A DNA stretch of 33,972 bases. It comes from Kurthia sibirica (GTDB taxonomy: Bacteria > Bacillota > Bacilli > Bacillales_A > Planococcaceae). The position numbers and the translations under genes are program-made. Positions 1 through 8,179 of this stretch are shown here, in pieces. Under the pieces are notes generated by a model. The model ran no database searches. It was not told the DNA's origin and saw only the letters and a program-made list of their open reading frames with translations. The stretch lies in the NCBI RefSeq assembly GCF_003143975.1, contig NZ_QFVR01000028.1:1-33972 (forward strand), in the 5' to 3' direction. The number at the start of each line of letters is the position of its first letter. The stretch's first letter is position 1.

Positions 1-127
1 CGTCTAAAGATTTGAAACCGTCGCCTTGGATAGCTGAGAAGTGAACGAATACGTCATTTCCGCCTTCGATTTCGATGAAACCGAATCCTTTTTCTGCGTT
101 AAACCATTTTACTGTACCTTGTGTCAT
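1..127 (-). CDS. Cold-shock protein, 3' end cut off by window edge
   Basis: Reads leftward from the ATG at 125-127, with GGAGG just upstream (minus strand) as ribosome site; only the first 42 codons are inside the window. The visible part encodes the RNP1 motif KGFGFI and the RNP2-like VFVHFSAI of the cold-shock domain, so the product should be a roughly 66-residue single-stranded nucleic-acid-binding RNA chaperone. The 127 coding bases appear identical to the first 127 bases of the complete gene at 297-497, while the sequence upstream of the two ATGs differs completely. That is the pattern of a tandem paralogue kept identical by gene conversion or very recent duplication. The family call is secure; the C-terminal end cannot be judged. 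Confidence 0.9.
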   Translation of the reverse strand, partial: MTQGTVKWFNAEKGFGFIEIEGGNDVFVHFSAIQGDGFKSLD

Positions 128-245
128 GTGTGTTTCCTCCAATAAATAAATTTAATACGTATTTTTTTATCGAAAGATTCCGATGAATATTTACATATTA
201 TTAAACGTATCAAATCAAATGTTACGCTTAATAATAAATAAATAA

Positions 246-283
246 TAAAAAAATTATAAAAGAAAGATGGCCGAAACCATCTT
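246..283 (-). terminator. Rho-independent terminator of the complete csp gene
   Basis: On the minus strand a 7-bp stem (AAGATGG / CCATCTT, arms 277-283 and 264-270) with a six-base TTTCGG loop is followed by a T-rich run containing seven consecutive T (246-262). It starts 13 bases after the csp stop codon. Confidence 0.85.
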
Positions 284-296
284 CTTATTTTGCAGA

Positions 297-497
297 TTAA
301 AGTTTAGTAACGTTTTCTGCTTGTGGTCCGCGGTTACCTTCAGTAACTTCGAATTCAACTTTTTGACCTTCGTCTAAAGATTTGAAACCGTCGCCTTGGA
401 TAGCTGAGAAGTGAACGAATACGTCATTTCCGCCTTCGATTTCGATGAAACCGAATCCTTTTTCTGCGTTAAACCATTTTACTGTACCTTGTGTCAT
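297..497 (-). CDS. Cold-shock protein (CspA/CspB family)
   Basis: A 66-residue single cold-shock-domain protein. It carries the nucleic-acid-binding motifs RNP1 (KGFGFI, about residues 13-18) and RNP2 (VFVHFSAI, about 26-33). Length and sequence are typical of the Bacillus CspB/C/D proteins, which bind single-stranded RNA and DNA, melt mRNA structure and help translation in the cold. The start is set by AGGTTTTTTAA-type spacing from a GGAGG site. The gene sits alone: sigma-A promoter at 650-677, about 145 bases of leader with a 17-bp inverted repeat, and a terminator directly behind. A long structured leader is characteristic of cold-shock genes and suggests post-transcriptional control. It is the intact twin of the truncated copy at 1-127; which csp paralogue it is cannot be decided. 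Confidence 0.95.
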   Translation of the reverse strand: MTQGTVKWFNAEKGFGFIEIEGGNDVFVHFSAIQGDGFKSLDEGQKVEFEVTEGNRGPQAENVTKL

Positions 498-556
498 TTA
501 AAAAACCTCCAAAATTAAAGTGAACAATATGAAGCGTTCTTACCATACAAAAAATC

Positions 557-609
557 CACATATTATAATAAGTACCATAATATACCCTGATCACTTATTA
601 TAATATGTG
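557..609 (-). promoter_or_regulatory. Inverted repeat in csp 5' leader
   Basis: Perfect 17-bp arms at 557-573 and 593-609 separated by 19 bases, lying inside the predicted csp leader RNA, 60-112 bases before the start codon. The stem is AT-only except for four pairs, so it would melt easily. That would suit an RNA thermosensor-like or antitermination element, but it could equally be a DNA operator. No T-run follows it, so it is not an ordinary terminator. Confidence 0.6.
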
Positions 610-649
610 AATGGTCGGTAACGGTATTTCTGTTTCATTTGTTAAATAT

Positions 650-677
650 ATTATAGCATACGGTAATTTAATGTCAA
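650..677 (-). promoter_or_regulatory. Sigma-A promoter of csp
   Basis: Minus-strand TTGACA (672-677) and TATAAT (650-655), both perfect consensus hexamers, with a 16-base spacer. Transcription would start near 643, giving a leader of about 145 bases. Confidence 0.85.
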
Positions 678-724
678 TAGATATATGAACATTATTCTAG
701 CACCAGAACCATATATTGCCAAAG

Positions 725-1003
725 TTATTGCTCTTCTTGCCATATAAGCCCATGGTAAATCTGTACTGAATCAGCACATTGCTCACAAAAATCTTCGTCA
801 CCTTCAGACCAGAATGCCCAAAAACGTTCTTTGTTCTTTCTATTGTAACAGAATTCTGTTGAAAACTCTTGTATTTTTTTAGCGAGATAGCCCTGTGCCT
901 CTCTTTCATCTGTAAAAATACTTTCTGATACAACATAATCCTGCCAGCCTTCAAATTGCCACCACGGTTCATAATCTGCTTTCATATAAATCACTTTATA
1001 CAT
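725..1003 (-). CDS. DUF1033 family protein
   Basis: A 92-residue acidic, aromatic-rich cytoplasmic protein beginning MYKVIYMKADYEPWW, the signature opening of the DUF1033 family in Bacilli. Function is unknown. The start at 1003 is chosen because AAGGGG lies 4 bases upstream; a longer frame with an ATG at 1033 exists but has no ribosome site and adds residues outside the family. There are three Cys (near residues 52, 73 and 76), the last two spaced CxxC-like as CEQC, but no motif that would fix a role. The gene diverges from the chemoreceptor at 1131, sharing a 127-base intergenic region. No membrane segment or signal peptide is visible. Confidence 0.8.
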   Translation of the reverse strand: MYKVIYMKADYEPWWQFEGWQDYVVSESIFTDEREAQGYLAKKIQEFSTEFCYNRKNKERFWAFWSEGDEDFCEQCADSVQIYHGLIWQEEQ

Positions 1004-1049
1004 AATACCCCTTCTTTCTACGTCTTTATACATATCTCATTCACCTTTT

Positions 1050-1079
1050 TTGTACTATACGACCTATATCGAATATGAT
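1050..1079 (+). promoter_or_regulatory. Possible sigma-A promoter of chemoreceptor gene
   Basis: TTGTAC (1050-1055) and TATGAT (1074-1079) with an 18-base spacer, 50 bases upstream of the chemoreceptor start. The hexamers are imperfect and the call is tentative. No convincing sigma-D motif, which would be expected for a motility regulon, was found. Confidence 0.4.
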
Positions 1080-1130
1080 AAAATAACTATATAGACTATT
1101 GTACAAAAAATCATACTTGGAGGTTTTACA

Positions 1131-2858
1131 ATGTTATCTTCTATTAGACCTAAGTTACGACTGGATCAATTATTAGAACGTGGCACGGATATCGTCTCTG
1201 CTGAACGCTTTACGAAAACATTAGCCTTTAATCATTTTACGACCAAAGACCAAGAGAATTTACAATACATCTTTGATAAGCTAGCACATTCAACACCATC
1301 TATGCGTGAAATATTCACTCAATATTTAGTAGAAATCTCACCAGCAGATAGTCCAGCTATTTCAGAAGCAATGATTGATGCTTATTTACATAATTTCTTC
1401 TTAGAACCACGTAACACTTCTCAATATGTTGATTGTGCACTTCGTTTTTTCTATAAAATAAGAGAATATAATTTAGAGGTTGGTAAAACAATTGTCGTGT
1501 TTAATCAATTCGCTTTTTATATTACTACCCATCTATTGTATAACTTTGGTTTCAAGCCTGCCAAAGCATTTGACTTGATGCGTTCCTTCCAATCTGCTGT
1601 GAACGTTGACCAGGAGCTACTATTTGAAGCTTTTACAGAGCGCACCTTGGAGCATTCCGTTACAGAGATTACACAGTTAATCGATATTAATTCGCAAATT
1701 ATGTATATGAAGGATCTTATTTACAGTTTAAATAGTCAAACGGAAGAAATACATTCGTCTACAGCTGCGACAGAACAAATTACCGCTTCTATTTCAGAGG
1801 TTGCTAGAACCTCTTCCCGTATTTCAGAAAAAACAAACCAATCTGTAATGTATGCACTGAATTCACAAAATGAAATTGGGAGCGCTTTAAATGAAATTAT
1901 GACAACTGGTGAAACATTTTCTTCTATAGTAGAGTCTTTTAGCGAATTACAAAAACGTGTCGGGGATATTGAAAATGTTGTAACGCTCATCAACCAAATT
2001 GCTGATCAAACTAATCTACTTGCTTTAAATGCTTCCATTGAAGCCGCTCGTGCCGGCGAACATGGTAAGGGCTTTGCTGTCGTTGCACAGGAAGTTCGCA
2101 AACTCGCTGAAAATACAGTTGCTGCTTTGACGGAGGTGTCTACTAATGTCAAACATTTAAAATCTTATTCAAATAGTGTACAAGACTCTATTACAGAGAC
2201 GACAACTATCATAAAAGAAGCCACTTCAGATGCGAAAAATTCATTGCCATTATTAAGTCAAATTGTCGTTGAAATTTCCGAGATTAATGATGCTGTCAAA
2301 ATGACTGCCTCAATCTCTGAAGAACAATCCACAGCTATTGACGATGTGTCGAATCGAATGGTTCAAATTTCCGACCTTCAAAATGATATTCGAGCGCTTG
2401 GTGAAGCCACTTCTTCTGGTATTCATCGCTTGAGTAAAGAAATTGATGGCTTCCGACTAAGTCTTGTTACAGATAGCAATGTTCCATTATCCAGTTATGC
2501 CCTACTGCAACTTTCCAAAGCAGATCATATATTATGGAAGTGGAAAATTTATAATATGTTCCTTGGGCTAGAAGAAATTGATGCGAGTACGATTTCTTCA
2601 CATCGAGATTGTCGTCTTGGTAAATGGTATGAATCACCGAAAACCATTGCTCGATTTGGTTCTATGGCTGCCTTTAAAGATTTGGAAAGCTATCACGCTA
2701 CTGTTCATAGCTCAGCGCAGCAAGCTGCTAGCTACTATAATAATGGTGATACTAAAAAAGCTGAACAATGCCTAGCTGAGATTGAAGAAGCATCAAAACA
2801 TGTGCTTGAGTTAATTAATTTATTAATTGATAAAATCAATCAGCAGCGTAAAGATTAA
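1131..2858 (+). CDS. Soluble methyl-accepting chemotaxis protein with globin-like sensor and C-terminal CZB domain
   Basis: A 575-residue chemoreceptor without membrane segments. Residues about 20-185 are all-helical and resemble the protoglobin sensor of HemAT-type receptors. Where HemAT has its haem-binding His, this protein reads [12 protein letters not shown], so haem binding is doubtful. Residues about 195-450 form the signalling coiled coil, with the conserved hairpin tip around residue 303 ([17 protein letters not shown]) that docks CheA and CheW. Residues about 463-570 match a CZB zinc-binding domain: His in DHILWKW, Cys in DCRLGKWY and two His in YHATVH, the 3His/1Cys set. AGGAGG-like TTGGAGG precedes the ATG. 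It stands alone between its own promoter region and terminator. It probably signals a cytoplasmic cue (zinc or redox through CZB) to the flagellar system; the ligand is unproven. Confidence 0.93.
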   Translation: MLSSIRPKLRLDQLLERGTDIVSAERFTKTLAFNHFTTKDQENLQYIFDKLAHSTPSMREIFTQYLVEISPADSPAISEAMIDAYLHNFFLEPRNTSQYVDCALRFFYKIREYNLEVGKTIVVFNQFAFYITTHLLYNFGFKPAKAFDLMRSFQSAVNVDQELLFEAFTERTLEHSVTEITQLIDINSQIMYMKDLIYSLNSQTEEIHSSTAATEQITASISEVARTSSRISEKTNQSVMYALNSQNEIGSALNEIMTTGETFSSIVESFSELQKRVGDIENVVTLINQIADQTNLLALNASIEAARAGEHGKGFAVVAQEVRKLAENTVAALTEVSTNVKHLKSYSNSVQDSITETTTIIKEATSDAKNSLPLLSQIVVEISEINDAVKMTASISEEQSTAIDDVSNRMVQISDLQNDIRALGEATSSGIHRLSKEIDGFRLSLVTDSNVPLSSYALLQLSKADHILWKWKIYNMFLGLEEIDASTISSHRDCRLGKWYESPKTIARFGSMAAFKDLESYHATVHSSAQQAASYYNNGDTKKAEQCLAEIEEASKHVLELINLLIDKINQQRKD

Positions 2859-2865
2859 CTTGTCT

Positions 2866-2914
2866 GAACTGTTTTCCTAGTGCTAATTTTAGTATTAGGA
2901 GACAGTTCTTTTTT
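2866..2914 (+). terminator. Terminator of chemoreceptor gene
   Basis: Long hairpin closing with GAACTG/CAGTTC, inner stem with G-U pairs, followed by six T. Starts 8 bases after the stop codon. Confidence 0.8.
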
Positions 2915-2944
2915 GCCTATATTTTAATAATATATATTCTGAAT

Positions 2945-2972
2945 TGAAACCTTCTCATTTTTCAATCGTATA
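2945..2972 (+). promoter_or_regulatory. Sigma-W-type promoter of xpaC-telA
   Basis: TGAAAC (2945-2950), 16-base spacer, CGTATA (2967-2972). This is an exact match to the ECF sigma-W consensus TGAAAC-N16-CGTA. It sits 30 bases before the xpaC start codon. In Bacillus subtilis the sigma-W regulon answers cell-envelope stress, and to my recollection includes xpaC-yaaN. Confidence 0.8.
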
Positions 2973-3002
2973 TAACTAAAGAGGATTTAGGAGGGATATC
3001 AA

Positions 3003-3638
3003 ATGTTACATGCAGGACATTCAATTATGCGATTTATTTATTCGCTTATAACAATACCCATTACACTATTAATTGCTACACTTGGTTTCGGATTAGGCTT
3101 TTTCATCAGTTCAGCCATTTCGATTTTAATTTTCATCGTTAGCAATATTGCACTCAAGGCTTACCAACGCTCAAAAAAACGTCGCCAATTCAGTTTTACA
3201 CGTTCGGAATATAATCATATAGAAGCGCAGCTTGCCGAAGCCAATGAATCATTGCGCCAATTTAATCGGATGTATACGAAAATTCGCTCCATTTCAGGTA
3301 TTAAACATTTATATGAAATGAGCCGATTATCAAAACGGATTATCGCGATTGTACAAGCAAACCCACCAAAATTTTATCAAGCGGAGATTTTCTTCTACTC
3401 TCATCTCCCTTCAGCTGCTGAATTAACAGAGAAATTTGCATTCCTAACGCGGCAACAAGTGAAGGATACGGAGTTGCATATCGCCTTACAGCGTACACGT
3501 GATACGCTAGAAGATTTATTGCAATCAATGGAAAAAGATTTACGTCAGGTTTTAGCTTCTGATATTGAGGAATTAAAAGTAGAGTTAGATGTTGTAAAAA
3601 TTTCAAATAGAAGATATGCAGGAAATAAGGAGGATTAG
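3003..3638 (+). CDS. xpaC: XpaC family protein (5-bromo-4-chloroindolyl phosphate hydrolysis protein)
   Basis: A 211-residue protein with two closely packed hydrophobic segments (about residues 10-30 and 32-52) followed by a basic stretch QRSKKRRQ and a long alpha-helical cytoplasmic domain. Length and layout match XpaC of Bacillus subtilis (about 204 residues). The family name comes from an X-phos hydrolysis phenotype; no phosphatase motif is visible, so the biochemical role is open. GGAGGG lies upstream of the ATG. The stop codon is 4 bases before the telA start, with the telA ribosome site inside the end of xpaC, so the two are translationally linked. Together with the sigma-W-type promoter this suggests a membrane-stress role. 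Confidence 0.85.
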   Translation: MLHAGHSIMRFIYSLITIPITLLIATLGFGLGFFISSAISILIFIVSNIALKAYQRSKKRRQFSFTRSEYNHIEAQLAEANESLRQFNRMYTKIRSISGIKHLYEMSRLSKRIIAIVQANPPKFYQAEIFFYSHLPSAAELTEKFAFLTRQQVKDTELHIALQRTRDTLEDLLQSMEKDLRQVLASDIEELKVELDVVKISNRRYAGNKED

Positions 3639-3642
3639 CATT

Positions 3643-4818
3643 ATGACTGAGAATAAAACGGATCAATCACTCGATGATCTATTATCTAGTCCATTTTCAA
3701 TGGAACCAAAACAACAAGAACTAGTAAAAAATGATTCACAAGTTCGTCCTCTTCGTCAAATGGAGCGTTTATCTGAAGAAGATCAGAAAAAGGCAGTACA
3801 ATTAGCTTCACAAATACCAACTGGCAGCTACGAAGCGATTCTAACTTATGGGGCTAACGCTCAGACTGCACTATCAAACTTCTCAAATAAAATGCTTGAT
3901 CATGTACAATCAAAAGATATTGGACCAGTTGGTGATATCTTAAAAGATTTAATGCATAAGCTAAATGAAATCAACCCAGAAGAGCTTCAACAAGAGCAAC
4001 CGAAAGGTTTGCGCAAACTATTTGGTCGCGTCCAACGCTCGATTCAAGAATTGGTTACACGCTATCAAAAATTATCAACACAAATTGATCGCATTGGCGT
4101 ACAACTGGAACATTCAAAACGTGGTTTAGTCGACGATGTACAAATGCTTGATAAATTATATGATCAAAACAAAACATATTTTGAAGCATTGAATGTTTAT
4201 ATCGCGGCTGCAGAGCTGAAACGCGATGAAATTAATAATGATATTATTCCAGCCATGCGAAAAAAAGCGGAAGCATCCAACGATCAAATGGCCGTTCAAG
4301 AAGTAAATGATATGGCCCAGTTTGTCGATCGTTTGGAAAAACGCATTTACGATTTACAATTATCGCGACAAATCACTATCCAATCTGCTCCTCAAATTCG
4401 TATGATTCAACAAACGAACCAAACATTAGCAGAAAAAATTCAATCATCGATTATGACAGCCATACCACTATGGCGCAATCAAATCGCGATTGCATTGACG
4501 CTGAATAATCAACGTAAAGCCGTTGAAGCTCAAAAACAAGTTACCGCTACGACAAACGAGTTATTATTACGTAACTCTGAAATGCTGAAAGTAAATACGA
4601 TTGAAACCGCTCGAGAAAACGAGCGTGGTATCGTAGAAATTGAAACACTAAAAACCACACAAGAGAATCTTATCTCTACTATAGAAGAGACACTTCAAAT
4701 TCAAGCTGAGGGTCGAGAGAAACGTCGCGATGCTGAGATTGAGATCGGTCGTATGGAAGAAGACTTAAAACAACGTCTGCTATCCTTGCAAAACAACCCC
4801 AAAAATACAACTAACTAG
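3643..4818 (+). CDS. telA: TelA/YaaN family toxic-anion resistance protein
   Basis: A 391-residue, almost wholly alpha-helical, charged protein of the TelA family (YaaN in Bacillus subtilis, TelA of tellurite-resistance determinants). No membrane segment, signal or enzyme motif is visible; coiled coil dominates from about residue 100 to the C-terminus. Family members are linked to resistance to tellurite and to some antimicrobial peptides, by unknown mechanism. The start at 3643 is chosen for its AAGGAGG site 10 bases upstream; an in-frame ATG at 3616 has none and lies inside xpaC. It is the second gene of the xpaC-telA operon and ends at a bidirectional terminator shared with the VWA gene that converges on it. 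Confidence 0.9.
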   Translation: MTENKTDQSLDDLLSSPFSMEPKQQELVKNDSQVRPLRQMERLSEEDQKKAVQLASQIPTGSYEAILTYGANAQTALSNFSNKMLDHVQSKDIGPVGDILKDLMHKLNEINPEELQQEQPKGLRKLFGRVQRSIQELVTRYQKLSTQIDRIGVQLEHSKRGLVDDVQMLDKLYDQNKTYFEALNVYIAAAELKRDEINNDIIPAMRKKAEASNDQMAVQEVNDMAQFVDRLEKRIYDLQLSRQITIQSAPQIRMIQQTNQTLAEKIQSSIMTAIPLWRNQIAIALTLNNQRKAVEAQKQVTATTNELLLRNSEMLKVNTIETARENERGIVEIETLKTTQENLISTIEETLQIQAEGREKRRDAEIEIGRMEEDLKQRLLSLQNNPKNTTN

Positions 4819-4819
4819 A

Positions 4820-4866
4820 ATGTAAAAAACGCTTGAATAGCTCAGCTATTCAAGCGTTTTTTACAT
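4820..4866. terminator. Bidirectional terminator between telA and VWA gene
   Basis: Perfect 22-bp inverted repeat (arms 4820-4841 and 4845-4866, three-base loop) whose ends are A6 and T6 runs, so it can stop transcription from both sides. The right arm contains the stop codon of the minus-strand VWA gene (4861-4863). Confidence 0.92.
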
Positions 4867-6756
4867 AGATGAAACGACGAGTGCTAAAACTTTTCGCAGG
4901 ATGCGTAGTGTGATTTCTGAAAAATGCTCTACATCATCTGCAACAATCGATTGCTTCCCATAAATGGTCGCAAAAAGTTGTAGTTGTTCTTCACTTGGCA
5001 TTGTTGTATTTAAAAATAAATGCAGCACGGTAATTTGTTCTTTTTCCGCTTCGATTACAGCTTGTGCAGTATCTAAAACCCCATTGAGCGCATACTCAAA
5101 AGCCGATGGTTCACCATCCGAAAAAATAAGTAAAAATCGATGTCTTTCAGATCGACGCTTTAATCGTTCGGTCATCCAACGAATGGCAAAACCATCTCGA
5201 TTGTCTTCATGAGGTTCCATTGCCACAATATTCATACTTGAATCTTTTGAACCGTCTTCTAATTTATGCAACCACTCAAATGTATTCGGTTGATTTTCTG
5301 CCGTTGCTTCATAGGCATCCTCATAAAAATTGACCATTTCATGCGTAATAGTTAATGAGCGCAAGACATCATGAAATAAAAGTACTGCTTTTTTCGTATC
5401 TGTCATTTTATCCATCATTGAGGCAGAACCATCTATTAACAAACCAAAGACGGCATCTAACGGTTTTGCTGGTGCATCTTTTTTATAAAAAGGTTTTGGT
5501 CGATCATCTGTCACAAAACTCAATAACAACCGTTGGGATAAACGCCCGTAAGAAAGATGTGTGCGTTTATCTATTTTTTTCTGCGCCATACGTTTGCGTA
5601 ACTCTGTCGTTAACGCACGCACATGAGGTTCTTGCTCTAAACGCCACTGCTCAATCATCTGCTGCTCAGCTGCTGTTTGAGATGCTTCAATACGCTTTTC
5701 TTCATAAATAACATGCTCATGTTCTTTCCCAAAACTGTCGCCTGATTGATTGTATTTCTTTTTTAATTGTTTTGTAGCGGCACTGTCTTCTTTTTGTGGT
5801 TTGGCACTCGAATCACTATCCCCACCCGTTCCCACTTCAGAAATATCTTGTCCGCCCTGCCCCTCTACTGCTTCGTCCGACAACGCTTTACCAGCATTAC
5901 CACGTTCTAATTCAAAGCGCATATGCGTGCCAGAGTCATCTTGTGATTCACGATGCCATGTACGGAAAACCTCTTCAATTGTTTCCTTTGCTTCATCGGT
6001 ATTTCCTTGTTCAACGCCACAAACACCTTTATGCTCATGATCTGCTATAAAATGCTGTGAAACGCTATCAAGTAACGCATAGAAATTTAACGTGAGATCC
6101 TTTGTCATGAGAAGCTCAATCATTGGATTGAGGCGATAAATAATAGCGATAGAATCCGTTGTTTTGTCACTATCATATACATGTTGCCAAAGCGGTAGTA
6201 ATTGCTCGAATTTATCATAAATACCACCAGTTGGTAAAGACGGAGCACCTTCATGAATGGCAACATATAAATAAGTCATCAATGCTTCAGCTAAGAAACC
6301 TTTTTGGCGATAATCATCCATCTGATGTTTGTAGGTTGCCAAATAAGTCGCACTGCGTAAGGCAAAAGCTTTTTTTGTCCCCGGCCGAGTTTTCCCAACT
6401 TGTTCCATCAAACGAAACTCCTCCGCCATAATAAAGAGTTGCTTCATTAACTTTGGATAATGAAAATTAGTTAGTTCTTGCTCTAATTCTAGCCACTCAA
6501 GTACAGCAAAATGACGCCAAAATCCTTCTGTAAGTAGATAAATATCTGATAAACGCCCTAAATGCATTGTCGATTCATCACGATGACGCCAAAATACGGA
6601 CATAGCTATCGTTTCTTCATTTGGCGTCAGCTCCATGAATTGACGTTCGATTAGTGATAAGGTACTGTTTCGTGCTAAAGCTCGAGCCAAATTTTCATAG
6701 GAAATCATCTGTCTTGCATCAATCTGCTCGTTATTAAATTGGATAAAGCGGTCCAT
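4861..6756 (-). CDS. yojO: VWA domain protein, CobT/NorD-like (YojO type)
   Basis: A 631-residue cytoplasmic protein. The N-terminal 250 residues are helical; residues about 260-330 form an acidic, Gly/Ser-rich low-complexity linker; the C-terminal third is a von Willebrand A domain. That domain has a complete MIDAS metal site: DGSAS near residue 440, a Thr in TDTKKA, and FSDGEPS near 545. This is the layout of NorD/CobT-like partners of MoxR AAA ATPases and of Bacillus subtilis YojO. Such pairs act as metal-dependent chaperones that insert cofactors or remodel protein complexes; the client here is unknown, as no nor, cox or cob genes are nearby. It starts 9 bases after the ATPase stop codon with AGGTGA as ribosome site, so the two form an operon. 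Confidence 0.88.
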   Translation of the reverse strand: MDRFIQFNNEQIDARQMISYENLARALARNSTLSLIERQFMELTPNEETIAMSVFWRHRDESTMHLGRLSDIYLLTEGFWRHFAVLEWLELEQELTNFHYPKLMKQLFIMAEEFRLMEQVGKTRPGTKKAFALRSATYLATYKHQMDDYRQKGFLAEALMTYLYVAIHEGAPSLPTGGIYDKFEQLLPLWQHVYDSDKTTDSIAIIYRLNPMIELLMTKDLTLNFYALLDSVSQHFIADHEHKGVCGVEQGNTDEAKETIEEVFRTWHRESQDDSGTHMRFELERGNAGKALSDEAVEGQGGQDISEVGTGGDSDSSAKPQKEDSAATKQLKKKYNQSGDSFGKEHEHVIYEEKRIEASQTAAEQQMIEQWRLEQEPHVRALTTELRKRMAQKKIDKRTHLSYGRLSQRLLLSFVTDDRPKPFYKKDAPAKPLDAVFGLLIDGSASMMDKMTDTKKAVLLFHDVLRSLTITHEMVNFYEDAYEATAENQPNTFEWLHKLEDGSKDSSMNIVAMEPHEDNRDGFAIRWMTERLKRRSERHRFLLIFSDGEPSAFEYALNGVLDTAQAVIEAEKEQITVLHLFLNTTMPSEEQLQLFATIYGKQSIVADDVEHFSEITLRILRKVLALVVSSM

Positions 6757-6765
6757 TCAAATCAC

Positions 6766-7629
6766 CTACCCAATCCAAGTATTAGCCAGCTCCATTACAA
6801 GCTGTTTTTCAGACTGATCTTCTAATTTTTCAGAGATAGCATATTGTATAGCACGTGAAATATCTATATGCTGAGCCAAATCTATTGCATCCAATAAGCT
6901 ACGGATGGATGCTGCTTCTTCACTCAACAACCCAGTGATTACTTGCTGACGCAAATCTTGCGATAAGTTTAACATCATCTGTTTTAAGTCCATTTGTAAG
7001 TCATCATATGTTTCATCAAGGAGTTCTGCTAATTGTTCACCAGAAATATAGGGTACACTATACGATATAAAACGGTTCTTTAATGCTTCATTCATTGGTG
7101 TCGTACCAATATAGCCTTCATTGATAGCTGCAATGACACCAAAGTTTTCATGGGCATGTATGACTTCTCCTGTGAAAGGATTCGTTAACATACGGCGATA
7201 ATCTAAGACGCTATGTAAGATTGGGAGCGTTTCAGGTTTAGCCATATTAATTTCATCTATATAAAGTAGGTGACCAAGTTTCATCGCTTTAACAATTGGC
7301 CCTTCTATAAACTCAATCATCGTTTGATTGTCTTTTTGCACAACTGTTTTAAACCCTAGCATACTCTCGGCATCCAAATCGACGGAGCAATTAATGCTAT
7401 GCATCGGTTGATTAAAAAGTGCAGCAATAGATTCCGCCATTTTTGTTTTCCCTGAGCCTGATGGACCTTTTAGTAAGACTGGTTTTTTTAATACCAAACT
7501 TACTAATACATCTTCAAATAAATGTTCGTCTGGTGATTTATACCCTCCCTGTGGGATGAGGTTACTATAACGAAGTTCATTGGTAATAAGCTGTCTCTTT
7601 TGAATCTCTTGCTGAATGATTGCTAACAT
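6766..7629 (-). CDS. yojN: MoxR-type AAA ATPase (YojN/NorQ-like)
   Basis: A 287-residue AAA+ ATPase of the MoxR/NorQ group. The Walker A motif GPSGSGKT lies near residues 56-63, Walker B LLYIDEIN near 117-124, and a sensor-1 region (AAINEGYIGT) follows with an Arg-bearing stretch NRFISY. The start at 7629 is set by AAAGGAGG seven bases upstream; an upstream in-frame ATG at 7713 lies over the preceding terminator and is not used. ATP hydrolysis would drive remodelling of a client protein held by the VWA partner encoded next. It matches the Bacillus subtilis yojN-yojO order and length. No clear promoter was found in the 60 bases between it and the preceding terminator. Confidence 0.9.
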   Translation of the reverse strand: MLAIIQQEIQKRQLITNELRYSNLIPQGGYKSPDEHLFEDVLVSLVLKKPVLLKGPSGSGKTKMAESIAALFNQPMHSINCSVDLDAESMLGFKTVVQKDNQTMIEFIEGPIVKAMKLGHLLYIDEINMAKPETLPILHSVLDYRRMLTNPFTGEVIHAHENFGVIAAINEGYIGTTPMNEALKNRFISYSVPYISGEQLAELLDETYDDLQMDLKQMMLNLSQDLRQQVITGLLSEEAASIRSLLDAIDLAQHIDISRAIQYAISEKLEDQSEKQLVMELANTWIG

Positions 7630-7687
7630 GGTTACTGCCTCCTTTTCTAACGCTTCTCTTAGCATAACATATTCCCTAATTCTGCTT

Positions 7688-7711
7688 ATAAAAAAGCTGT
7701 TTTTAAACAGC
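7688..7711 (-). terminator. Terminator behind DUF6501 gene
   Basis: Minus-strand stem GCTGTTT/AAACAGC with a two-base loop, followed by six T. It separates the DUF6501 gene from yojN. Confidence 0.7.
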
Positions 7712-7839
7712 AAAAAAACTATTCCATGCGCTTAAATCCCTCTTTTTGTTATCGTACTTGCTCCAACTACTTGTCGATTGCAACTACTATATAAAGTGGA
7801 ATTTAAATGCTAATGAAATAGCTTTGTCCATCCTATTGA

Positions 7840-8040
7840 TTAGTGACTAAAGTATTCTTTGTAAAAACCGCCTATTTTTCCTGTATTATCAATTACGAAA
7901 TAAAACTCGTCTGTCTCATTTTTCAATTCGTATTCTTTTCCCACAGTCAAAACATTTGATACAACATATTTTTTCGCATCTGTTTGTACACAAGTTAATT
8001 TTTTAATCGTCGGCGCGTCTGCCCAATTGATATGAATCAT
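7840..8040 (-). CDS. DUF6501-like small protein
   Basis: A 66-residue protein beginning MIHINWADAPTIKK, ending in IGGFYKEYFSH. I recognise this as the small Bacilli-specific family catalogued as DUF6501; no function is known. The start at 8040 is preferred over the ATG two codons upstream because GAGAGG lies about 9 bases before it and only 3 bases before the other. The composition is that of a small beta-rich soluble protein, with one Cys and no signal or membrane segment. It is divergent from the small membrane peptide at 8180 and has its own terminator downstream. Confidence 0.65.
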   Translation of the reverse strand: MIHINWADAPTIKKLTCVQTDAKKYVVSNVLTVGKEYELKNETDEFYFVIDNTGKIGGFYKEYFSH

Positions 8041-8179
8041 TTTCATCGTCCTCTCTGCTTACGTTTAATACTATTCTACCCTTCATTACATTGCATTTCT
8101 AGTATATTGTAGGTATTTTTTTAAAGTCAACAATAATTATGATATGCTTTATATATTCTTGACATCGGAGGTTTTAACT

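Noticed and set aside
697-972. Alternative 91-codon minus-strand frame over the DUF1033 gene
   Set aside because: It overlaps the DUF1033 gene in another frame; the latter has the ribosome site and family motif.
4964-6431. Several plus-strand frames of 70-120 codons
   Set aside because: All lie antisense inside the VWA gene, lack ribosome sites and have no protein-like pattern.
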